Shown: positions 55,905-64,000 of the stretch, one piece after another
Layout: each line of letters begins with the position of its first letter
Position numbering within the stretch: position 1 is the first letter of the stretch
DNA from: Adiantum capillus-veneris
Taxonomy: Eukaryota > Streptophyta > Polypodiopsida > Polypodiales > Pteridaceae
DNA length: 64,000 nt
Assembly (NCBI GenBank): GCA_014529385.2
Contig: CM043944.1
Coordinates: 169,081,740-169,145,739, forward strand
Direction: 5' to 3'
Program-made: the position numbers and the translations under genes
The notes under the pieces: model-generated
Told to the model about the DNA's origin: nothing
The model's input: only the letters and a program-made list of their open reading frames with translations
Database searches by the model: none

Positions 55905-57380
55905 TGTCACCAGCGTGTGACTACTATTTATCCTTTTTGTTGATTTCTTTCTTATTATCTATTTACTTTCACTTTTTGGAAACACCCCTCGGGAAATCTA
56001 ACTGCCCTGCATTGCATAACTAGTGTGGAACTGTCCAGAGGGAGTCCAGGCCTGAGGGCAAGAGAGCACTAAGGTTGGACAAGGACTATGGGTAGCCAAA
56101 GTGGGGTCATTGACTAGCCAAACTGAAATCCTTTGTTACACAGGCTACATTTCAGTTCTGGGTGTGGCTGCAGTGTACAAACAGGGTCGGATGACCTAGA
56201 AAGATACAATGGCAGCATCTCCTAAAATTTAGGGAACTGCTATTTTGGGACCTGAAAATGTGTTGGCGTCATTACCTCCGGAATGACAAAGGGAACATTT
56301 TCTTACTCTGTCGTGAAGTCAACTGGGCAACCGGTTGGGAGATTTTTAGGCGGCAACCCCGAAACGGGAAAATGCTTGTAAATGTGCCAAGTGGCACCTT
56401 CTGGTGCACTTTCCTCATGCAACAAGAAGTGGCGCTGAATTTGAAGGAGGGAGAGGCTCATTTTCAGTTTCTGTCACAGGTTAAGAGCTATGGAGTGCTT
56501 GCTTTCCCTCTTATGCACAGTGCGGTGCCAGGAGTGATGCCCTGCACGCTACGCATTGCCCTCTCTCTCCCCTTTGGCAGTATGTTATGCCCCACTAGTG
56601 GGCTTTTCATTTGACCAATGTACAGTTGTGTGGGTTCATGTGCGATTGCCGAGGCAAGAGCCTCTTGCACAGGTACTGGATTAGCTAGCGGCTAATCCCC
56701 CGCAAGTACAGGTGAATTCGGAGAGGTTTCACGCCAAAAATCTTGTCCGATTCAAAGGGCAAGTAGCCCTACAGGTGCGGGAACTCGAGGACTTGCTACG
56801 GATGCGACCGGCACGCGAAACGGAGCCCGAAAAGTAAATTACAGCCTGCTGTGTATTTTTGCAGGTTTAGGGTTTTGGCCCTAAACGGACCCTAATACCC
56901 CCAGGAGGTTCGGGGACGCAAGGGGACCGCTGTACAGGCGATCTGGCGCATTTTCAGGGCTGAAAACAGAGAATTCAGATTGCTGCAGATTCTCGCCAGG
57001 TTTTGCAAAGTGCCCGTATGCGTCGGGAAAGTCAGTCAATGCGTGGGAATACTGACTGCGAAGTGTCCTAGTACAGTTATGTTGCCGAAATCAGGCTGGA
57101 ACAGTGGAAATTCAGCCGAGTTTGTGCGGGGCAGCTTGTAGGGAACCACATCGTTTATTCCCTCTTTTGAACAATAAAGAAATACCGAAAGGGGCGCTTA
57201 AGTTAGGGGCCAATCTGGTGTCCGTCTACTCAAACAGGTGCAATCTAGCAGCGTGTATCCCTCTCCCCTTTGTTGTGTCTTGAAAGTATAGGTAAAATAG
57301 ACGACTAATAATGGGTGAAAGCTAAATCAATATTTAAAGTAAAGTCTACCGCCCTTATTGGATTGAACAGACCGGTTTCA
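55905..57380 (+). repeat. 3' LTR of Gy2
   Basis: A 1476-bp LTR starting TGTCACCAGCGTGTGAC after the polypurine tract and ending ACCGGTTTCA before the CCATA duplication. Confidence 0.93.
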
Positions 57381-57705
57381 CCATATTTTTTCCAATCACT
57401 TTACATGGAATGAGTATGTTCATGTTTTTGTGTTGGAAGTGGTTTCAAGACTTTTCAGCCTTGGAGATTCTTGAAGAAGGTAGACGCATGACTATAGACG
57501 AAGTGGAAACATTGAAGATGACTTTGTCGCTTTTGGCGCGGCGCAAAGAAGCAAGCATTGCAGACGTTTATGAAGTTCAAGTATCACATGACCCACACAT
57601 CAGAGTGGGCCGGCGAAGAGTCCTTTCCAGGATTCCAGACCCTGTTGACGATCTCCCTCGACGCCATACAGTTCGGTACTAGAACTTCACTTTGAAAAGG
57701 AGGGG

Positions 57706-58918
57706 ATGTCACGTGACAAATCCAACCCTATGTGTTTGTGGACAAGCTACAACACGACCAGGGTTCAGTTCAGTCAAGTCAGTTTAGAATAGGAAGTGAT
57801 CTGGCACTCTTGTGAGTCTGTTCGCAGGCCGTGCATGTCCAGACACTCAGATTAGATGCATATCCTCTGGTTGCACACAACATGATCATCAAATTCCCAT
57901 CAGAACCCATTAGTAGCTTTTTTACAGTGCATAGACCTATTTTCTATATTTTTGACATTTTTTACTCATTATTTTTAAGTGACTTTTGTTGGGAACTGGG
58001 TAGGGCAAATTCATTAAGTATATATAGAAACCTAACGCTAGCACTTTCTGGCAGAAGAGGTGGCAGGAGCACATGCTCAAGAGGCAACTTCTAAGCAGAA
58101 CCCCCAAGAGGCCTAGCGTTTTTGCATCATAGCAGAAGGCTGACGTTTTTGGACCAGATAAGCCATCGTTTTTGCTCTTGCAGATTCCTGGCGATAGCAG
58201 AACAAGCAGACTCCCCAACGCTAGCAAATTCTCCACAGCAAGACCATTTCAGCCCTAGCGTTTTTGCATCTGCAAGGCACTTCAGCGTTTTTGCAGATCT
58301 TCGTGACGGAATCCCACAAGCATTAGCGTTTTCAGTTTTCAGCAGTCTAACTCCACAGTAGAAACCCCGAACCTTGCAGATCTCAGCTTCCCGCAGGAGT
58401 TCCTCGCCGCACGGTCAGATTCCGCAAGGTTTACAGATTCAGCCCGGAAAACGCAGATTTCAGCATTTGCGTTTTCAGCGCGTCGTCGTCGCATCGTCGT
58501 CATCGACATCGTCCCCGACATAGAGTCAGAACTCAGCAGATAAAGGTTTGCAGATTTCAGCCATTAGCATTTTCAGATTTCAGCCTGTCTCGTCGTCCTC
58601 CTCATCGTCGTCGACATCGTCGGCAAGTCCAAGCATTGTAGAGATTTGTGCAATCATAAGTAGACCGCTCTCGCCATAGAGAGTGGGTCCTTCGGAGAAG
58701 GGTTTTACAACGTCTCTGGTGTTGTATTCTCTTCTCTCTCTCTATCTCTCAGTCTCATGCACCTTCAAGCACAGTGTCCATTCACTTTGTTTGTGTCCAT
58801 TGCACTCTCTCATTACAGAACGGAAGGCTCTCCCTTCCCTAAAAACAAGGAACCTTGAGCACAATTCGGAGCACTCATCTTGAGCAAAGTTCAACATTCA
58901 CTTCCCCTGCACCTTACA
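57706..58918 (+). repeat. 3' LTR of A3
   Basis: A 1213-bp LTR with palindrome TGTCACGTGACA at 57706-57717, TATATATA at 58019-58026, a motif array to about 58570 and the end CTGCACCTTACA. The GAGGC duplication follows. Confidence 0.92.
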
Positions 58919-58923
58919 GAGGC

Positions 58924-59696
58924 CGACGGTGTGGACGACGAGGACGAGACTATGGCTAGAAACTGAATGCTTCAAACCGGTAACTGTGGCACCAAATCGG
59001 GGGCTGATCTGCTAATTTGATGGCTGAAAACTCGGTGCTTCCTATGCTGAAAACGCTGTTCTTATGCTGCTACAAATGCTGGTTGGCTGGATTCAAAAAC
59101 GCTGGCTAGGCTGCTTGAAAAACGCCAACTGCTGTGGTAGAAAAACGCTAATGGTTGGCTGCTGTAAACGCTGTCTTGAAGGCTTAGAAAACGCTGAAAT
59201 GCAGGCTCTGAAACGCTGTACCAATGGCTGGAAATTGCGGAAGTCTTAGGTTGAAAAAGCTGGCCTTTTGAGTGGAAAACGCTAGGCTATGGGGGTTCTT
59301 GTCTTGCTTGAGAATCGGCCTGCTGAGCAATGTTCCTGTTGCCTCCTCTGCCAGAAAGTGCTAGCTTTGGTTTGCTTATATATTTTATTAGCAAAATTGC
59401 CCTACCTAGTTCCCATCAAAAGTCACTTAATAAGTAAGTGAAAAATGTCAAAAATAGGGAAAATAGGTTTTACGCACTAGAAAATTCGCTTGATGGATTC
59501 TGATGGGAATGCTGATGATCATGCTGTGTGCAACCGGAGGATATGCATCTAATCTAAGTGTGTGGACATGCACGGTCTGCGAACAGACTCACAAAAGTGC
59601 CAGATCACTTTCTATTCTAGATTGACTTGACTGACCGAACCCTGGTCATGCTGTAGCTTGTCCACAGACACATAGGGTTGGATGTGTCACGTGACA
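58924..59696 (-). repeat. 3' LTR of A4, inner piece
   Basis: The remainder of the LTR begun at 46050-46277; it resumes GGTGTGGACGACGAGGACG after the duplicated target and ends with TGTCACGTGACA (59685-59696). It carries many AAAACGCTG motifs at 59040-59290. Confidence 0.88.
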
Positions 59697-60629
59697 TCCC
59701 CTCCTTTTCAAAGTGAGATACTGGTACCGAACGGTATGGCGTCGAGGGAGATCGCCAACAACATCCGGAATCTTCGAAAGGACTCGCGTCCACTCTGAGG
59801 TGTGGGTCGTGCGATACTTGAACTTGATAAAGGTCTGCAACGCTGGCTTCTTTGGGCTGCGTCGAAAGCGACACAGAATCATCTGTAGTTCCTTCAATGC
59901 TTCAACTTCGTTTATGGATGTAGGTCCACCTTCTTTAAGAATCTCCATGGCTGAAAAATCTTGAAACCACTTCCAACACAAAAGCATGAACATATCTATT
60001 CCATGTAAAGTGACTAGAAAAAATATTGTCTTCCTAAAAGACTGTGCATGCAATGTAGATAAACAAATAGACGGAGTGCCAAACCGTTCATCAAACATAC
60101 ACAAACAATGAGATCGAATCTTTTCTTTCTGATCTAAATCAATCAATTGTGGCAATTCACAACAGAAATGCCCATGCTTGGTGCTCATACTTTCATGTGC
60201 TCTTTCTACAATTGTGTCCTGCGAAGGAAGAGACATAGAATGTGACTTCCTTGAATGCATACTTTTCAGCTTTTCATGAACAATCCGCATACATCGGTGC
60301 TTGTTCATGAGGGAAACATGCTCAACATACGATATGTCATACCTAGGAAAAGGGATCACATAAAGATGCTGACTAAAATACAGGAAACGATCACGAATGA
60401 AACTCTCGAACAATGCGTGCTGACGAATCATTCGAACACATAGTACTTCCTGTAAGGGTTCTTTGGACCTAAGCTCGAGTGCCAAGATCGGTTCGTCGTG
60501 TTTGATCGAATTTGCCCTGGGGGTGGGGGGGGAGGTGGGGTGTTGTGGACCCCGACTCGAAAGCCAAGATCGATTCTTCGTGATTGATCGAATTTGCAAC
60601 GAGGTTAGCTTCGCTAGAAAAAGCATCAA
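59697..60629 (-). pseudogene. Family A conserved C-terminal segment of A4
   Basis: A 327-codon frame (59646-60629, running into the LTR) contains the whole conserved unknown segment and tail without a stop: ALELRSKEPLQEVLCVRMIR, HALFESFIRDRFLYFSQHLY, LPSQDTIVERAHESMSTKH, then ALQTFIKFKYRTTHTSEW and LPRRHTVRYQYLTLKRRG. Near its start a G-rich insertion (60519-60540) and a repeat of the ALE-SRS-type unit shift the frame from the upstream part. The tail FIKFKYRTTHTSEW may be a degraded chromodomain (weak). Confidence 0.6.
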
Positions 60630-61287
60630 CTAAATCATCATCCTTGTGAACAATCACAGCTTCTTTGTGCAAATCATTATTCTCGTGAATAATCACATCT
60701 TGATCATGCAAATCATCATGCTCGTGAATAATCACATCATGATCATCATGCAAATCTTGCAAAGAAGAGACTGAGAGAGTCTCCTTCTCCTGAATCCTTT
60801 CAATCTTCGCCTGCACATTAGAAATGAGAGATGGAGAATGAACAACTTGCTGTCCATGAATTACAAGGGGAGAGTCACTTTTGGCATTGAAAGTGCATGT
60901 ATTTTCCGCCCAATCAATGAGAGGGTTATGCTCACGAAACCATCGAATGCCCAAAATCATATCACATCCTGAGAGAGGAGAGACTAAAAATTTTCTATGG
61001 AAGGGAGCTTGTTGAACTGTAAACAACACATCAAAGCACTCTGTCGTGATGAGAGAGCCCATACTAGGAGCGAAGCCAGAAACCTCGAGAGGAGATTTTT
61101 GACTAACCTCTAGGCGGGCTCTCTCAACAAGAGAGGGACTGATCACATCATGCATACTCCCTGGGTCAAACAATATGACAAAACGTTGCCCCGTCATATG
61201 ACCATAACATTTAATGAGAGACTCATCAATGGGGCTAGAAGTCGTCTTTGCATTCTTTCCAATTTGAGCATAAGAAACTTTGGGCAC
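60469..61287 (-). CDS. Family A protease-like ORF of A4, fused to His/Asp repeat
   Basis: 272 codons. Residues about 20-150 resemble a retropepsin: CYGHMTGQRFVILFDPGSMH (Asp kept, triad DPG), VISPSLVERARLEV, FLVSPLSGCDMILGIRWFRE. It then passes without RT straight into QEKETLSVSSLQDLHDDHD and the His/Asp repeat (HEHDDLHDQDVIIHE), then FSSEANLVANSINHEE. This marks the deletion that removed pol from an ancestral Gypsy. The frame diverges at the G-rich insertion. Confidence 0.75.
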   Translation of the reverse strand: MPKVSYAQIGKNAKTTSSPIDESLIKCYGHMTGQRFVILFDPGSMHDVISPSLVERARLEVSQKSPLEVSGFAPSMGSLITTECFDVLFTVQQAPFHRKFLVSPLSGCDMILGIRWFREHNPLIDWAENTCTFNAKSDSPLVIHGQQVVHSPSLISNVQAKIERIQEKETLSVSSLQDLHDDHDVIIHEHDDLHDQDVIIHENNDLHKEAVIVHKDDDLVDAFSSEANLVANSINHEESILAFESGSTTPHLPPHPQGKFDQTRRTDLGTRA

Positions 61288-61328
61288 ACTCGTGTTGTCA
61301 TTTATTGCATTGACAGAGGAAGTGGGGT

Positions 61329-62495
61329 CTATAAGTTCTTTAGATTCATTCGATTCAAGCTTAGGACATTTCTTTTTATGTGACCCTTAACGTGACAATG
61401 AAAACAACGACCTTCCTTAGAATAAGTGCTTTGCTCTTCCGACGTGATGTATCCTCTTAAAATTCCTTGTGCTAACTTTTCATATGGAGTGACCTTAGGT
61501 TTAGCAATTGTGTTAGCCTTACCCTTAGGTTCTTTGGAAGAGTTCTTTTCTGAGAGACTATTGGAAGATTGGTTAGAAGAGTTACCGTTCTTACCATTCT
61601 TACTGTTCTGAGAGGTACTTGTTGAAGTCTTGCTTTCCTTAGGCTTTCCCTTGTTGTGCTTCATCTCCTGTGCGAGAGCAGTTGCTACCGCCTTGTTGAG
61701 ATCGATTGGATCGAGCACCTCGACATCATACTTGGTATACTCGTCCAATCCATAAAGGAATGCCTCCTTGCGTAATTGCGTGCCGAGCTGCAAAACACAA
61801 TTAGAGAAAGACATAACTAGCATACCATTTTGCTTGAGACCGCGCCAATTGTCCTTCAATCGTGCGAGATACTGAGGTGGCATAAACCGCGCCTTGAGCT
61901 TGTATTGGAAATCGGCCTAATTGAAGGAAAGGGGCGTGAATTCGTCGGCTTCCTCTAAGTGTGCGACTAACTGTGTCTCTTGCCGTGCATGGTACCAATT
62001 GATGGCATCACTGGCAAGGTACATAGCTGCCGTCAAAACCTTGCTATTTCCTATCTTCTTAGTTGTCACAAAATAAGCATTAAATTGATGCAACCAAGAA
62101 TGAATAACCGTAGCATCCATCTTACCATCATACTTATTGAACTGTATGTTCTCTGTGACTGGGTTGTTGGAGTCCGAATCTCGGCTTGCGCTACTTGGTG
62201 AACTACCAACATCTGTGGTGGGCTCGGACTTCGAGGTGAGAACATGTCGGATCAACTCTTGCATGTGTCGTTCACTCTGTGCCGCCCGCTCTGCCTGTCT
62301 TTCTTCGGCCGCCAAACGATTGGCTTCTTGTTGTGCCATCATGTCCAACATTGTCTTGACCAAAGCCTCCATAGGATTTGGTACAATCCATGGCGTAGAT
62401 GGGGAAGGGAGAGGGTTGGGAAAACCTCCTCGGGGGAAAAACACTTGTTCGCCACTCCCATTCGAATTATCCATTCCGCTTCTGGTGATGACCAT
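61329..62495 (-). pseudogene. Family A gag with zinc knuckle, copy A4
   Basis: Two frames. 61917-62495 (192 codons) has the N-terminal MVITRSGMDNSNGSGEQ shared by all family A copies, an Ala/Glu/Arg helix and the first half of a Gypsy gag (YDGKMDATVIHSWLHQFNAY, AMYLASDAINWYH). An in-frame TAG at 61917-61919 breaks it, and 61329-61883 continues the gag (YLARLKDNWRGLKQNGM, EAFLYGLDEYTKYDVE) to a knuckle beginning CFHCHVKGHIK, whose last ligand is lost to a single-base frame change in an A-run. It lies just downstream of the primer-binding site. Confidence 0.8.
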
Positions 62496-62941
62496 GCATT
62501 GTGAACGTGATTCTTAAGTTCTCGAGGAACTTGGGTTCTTGTGGTTCTTGGGTTCTTGGGGGTCTTGAGTTCTTGAGGTTCTTCTTTCGCTTGCAATCTG
62601 TGTTAGAGAAGGATCTTCTCTTCACCCGAGTTCTGCTCTTTTCCACGGGCGCACCCCTTGGCAGCCTTGGGCTCACACCAAGGTTGCTTTTTCCCACCTC
62701 ATGTCGATTGGCCGGCCGCTAAGTGCACGGTCCGCTCTCAATGAGTGAAAAGAGGCACAAGGGGAGGCTAGACAAGCCCTTCTTTCTTGGGTTTCCTGTC
62801 ACTCTTCAAAAACACGATCAGGAACCGACACGCCCAAGAGGACTTGGGTTACGTACAAGCGCAACAAGCAAAAAAAAATTATGTGGTTCTTGTGGTTCTT
62901 TCCTTGAGTGATACAGAACACTGCCAAAGCTCTGATACCAA

Positions 62942-64000
62942 TGTATTGGTGTAGGGGAATGAATGTTGAACTTTGCTCAAGATGAGTGCTCCGAACTGTG
63001 CTGAAGGTTCCTTTTACTTAGGGAAGGGAGAGCCTTCTGTTATTTAATGAGAGAGTGCAATGGGCACAAACAAAGTGAATGGACATTGTGCGTGAAGGTG
63101 CATGAGACTGAGAGATAGAGAGGGAAGAGAATACGACACCAGAGACGCTGTAAAACCCTCCTCCAAGGGCCCCACTCTCGATGGCGAGAGTGGTCTACTA
63201 CTGATTTCATAATCTGGTACAATGGCTGATGCAAATCTAATGGGGCTATGTTGAGGCCAATGGTGTGGACGACGAGGACGAGACTATGGTTGGAAACTGA
63301 ATGCTTCGAACTGGTAACTGTGGCACCAAATCGGAGGCCGATCTGCTAACTTGATGGCTGAAAACTCGTTGCTTCCTATGGCTGAAAACGCTGTTCTTAT
63401 GCTGCTACAAACGCTGATCGGCTGGATTCAAAAACGCTGGCTAGGCTGCTTGAAAAATGCCAACTGCTGTGGTACAAAAACGTAATGGCTAGCTGCTGTA
63501 AACGCTGTCTTGAACGCTTAGAAAACGCTGAAATGTAGGCTCTGAAAGGCTGTACCAATGGCTGGAAATCGCTGATGTCTTAGGCTGAAAACGCTGGCCT
63601 TTTGAGTGGAAAACGCCTGGCTATGGGGGTTCTTGTCTTGCTTGAGAATCGGCCTGCTGAGCAATGCTCCTGTTGCCTCCTCTGCCAGAAAGTGCTAGCT
63701 TTGGTTTGCTTATATATTTTATTAGCAAAATTGCCCTACCTAGTTCCCAACAAAAGTCACTTAATAAATAAGTGAAAAATGTCAAAAATAGGAAAATAGG
63801 TTTTATGCACAGGAAAATTCCCTTGATGGATTTTGATGGGACTGTTAATGATCATGCTGTGTGCAACCGGAGGATATGCATCTAATCTAAGTGTGTGGAC
63901 ATGCATGGTCTGCGAACAGACTCACAAAAGTGCCAGATCACTTTCTATTCTAGATTGACTTGACTGACTGAACCTTGGTCACGCTGTAGCTTGTCCACGG
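62942..64000 (-). repeat. 5' LTR of A4 (runs off window)
   Basis: It begins TGTATTGGTGTAGGGG (a variant of TGTAAGGTGCAGCGG) next to the primer-binding site. It has the same motif array (63360-63620) and the TATA region near 63711-63720. The terminal palindrome would lie just beyond the window edge. Confidence 0.88.

Larger units (their letters stand above)
48964..57380 (+). mobile_element. Gypsy retrotransposon Gy2, nearly complete
   Basis: An 8417-bp element with target duplication CCATA (48959-48963 and 57381-57385) in the family A copy A3 ORF. LTRs of 1477 and 1476 bp differ at roughly 35-40 positions by eye, about 97-98% identity, suggesting a fairly young insertion. The primer-binding site begins TGGTTCCATCGCCGGG (50441-50456); the tRNA was not identified. 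The polypurine tract AAGAGGGGGGTA (55893-55904) precedes the 3' LTR. Order gag, protease, RT, RNase H, integrase, chromodomain-like. Broken at a few sites. Confidence 0.95.
46278..58918 (+). mobile_element. Family A LTR retrotransposon, copy A3 (plus), split by a Gypsy
   Basis: 5' LTR 46278-47459, primer-binding site TTGGTATCAAAGC (47460-47472), internal region 47473-57705 (of which 48964-57385 is the inserted Gypsy plus its duplicated target), polypurine tract AAAAGGAGGGGA (57694-57705), 3' LTR 57706-58918. Target duplication GAGGC at 46273-46277 and 58919-58923, inside the 3' LTR of copy A4. Confidence 0.93.
46050..64000 (-). mobile_element. Family A LTR retrotransposon, copy A4 (gag and protease retained)
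   Basis: Minus strand. The 3' LTR is split by copy A3 into 46050-46277 and 58924-59696; the internal region is 59697-62941; the 5' LTR begins at 62942 and leaves the window. The primer-binding site TGGTATCAGAGC (about 62930-62941) is a perfect initiator tRNA-Met match, unlike the other copies. It encodes gag, a zinc knuckle and protease but no RT, RNase H or integrase. It is the most complete member of the family and shows that the family derives from Gypsy-type elements. Left flank TCATG (46045-46049); the partner duplication is outside the window. Confidence 0.88.

Overview
The window looks like nuclear DNA of a land plant with a large, repeat-rich genome. It holds one clear host gene with spliced introns, a broken first exon of a second host gene, and otherwise layer upon layer of retrotransposons. 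Several features are compatible with a fern, lycophyte or gymnosperm: a BRUTUS/HRZ iron-sensor gene with a very long intron, telo-box promoter motifs, and plant Copia, Gypsy and LINE families. This placement is inference; no species is identified.

Layout from left to right. 1-3964: minus-strand copy (A1) of a non-autonomous LTR family, here called family A, inserted into a decayed minus-strand Gypsy element (3965-7621). That Gypsy abuts a minus-strand LINE (7622-8966, resuming 14525-14622). The LINE carries a 131-bp hAT-type MITE (8553-8683) and a complete Copia element (8967-14524, TSD GTACT). 14623-16223 is probably intron, with an unidentified coding-like stretch on the minus strand. 16224-19975: the 3' nine exons of a BTS/HRZ gene (plus strand). 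19976-21820: no recognisable gene. 21838-25470: L1-type LINE (minus) lacking its endonuclease. 25867-26108: long CA and GA microsatellites. 26109-40556: a second copy of the first LINE type (minus), split by a second Copia (27369-32936, TSD CCATG) and by a second family A element (35921-40387, TSD CATTT). 40557-41185: frameshifted N-terminal exon of NOTCHLESS (NLE) with a CT tract and a telo-box cluster. About 41310-41480: probable tRNA-derived SINE. 41485-45835: third LINE copy (plus), then a short fourth fragment. 46050-64000: four-level nest in which a LINE fragment is hit by family A copy A4 (minus), A4 by A3 (plus, TSD GAGGC), and A3 by an 8.4-kb Gypsy (48964-57380, TSD CCATA).

The host genes: BTS/HRZ proteins are iron-binding E3 ubiquitin ligases that restrain iron-deficiency responses; NLE is a ribosome-biogenesis WD40 protein. 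The exons of BTS upstream of the second half of its second hemerythrin domain are not in the window, so either the intron exceeds 16 kb and is filled by the nested elements, or the locus is truncated.

The most unusual material is family A. Its LTRs begin with a perfect 12-bp palindrome containing a G-box, their transcribed leader carries an array of AGCGTTTT-type motifs, and its internal region encodes a conserved protein segment I do not recognise. The 8.4-kb Gypsy has two tandem hairpins upstream of its 3' LTR whose stems differ by compensating changes. Nearly all transposon reading frames are broken by stops or frameshifts.
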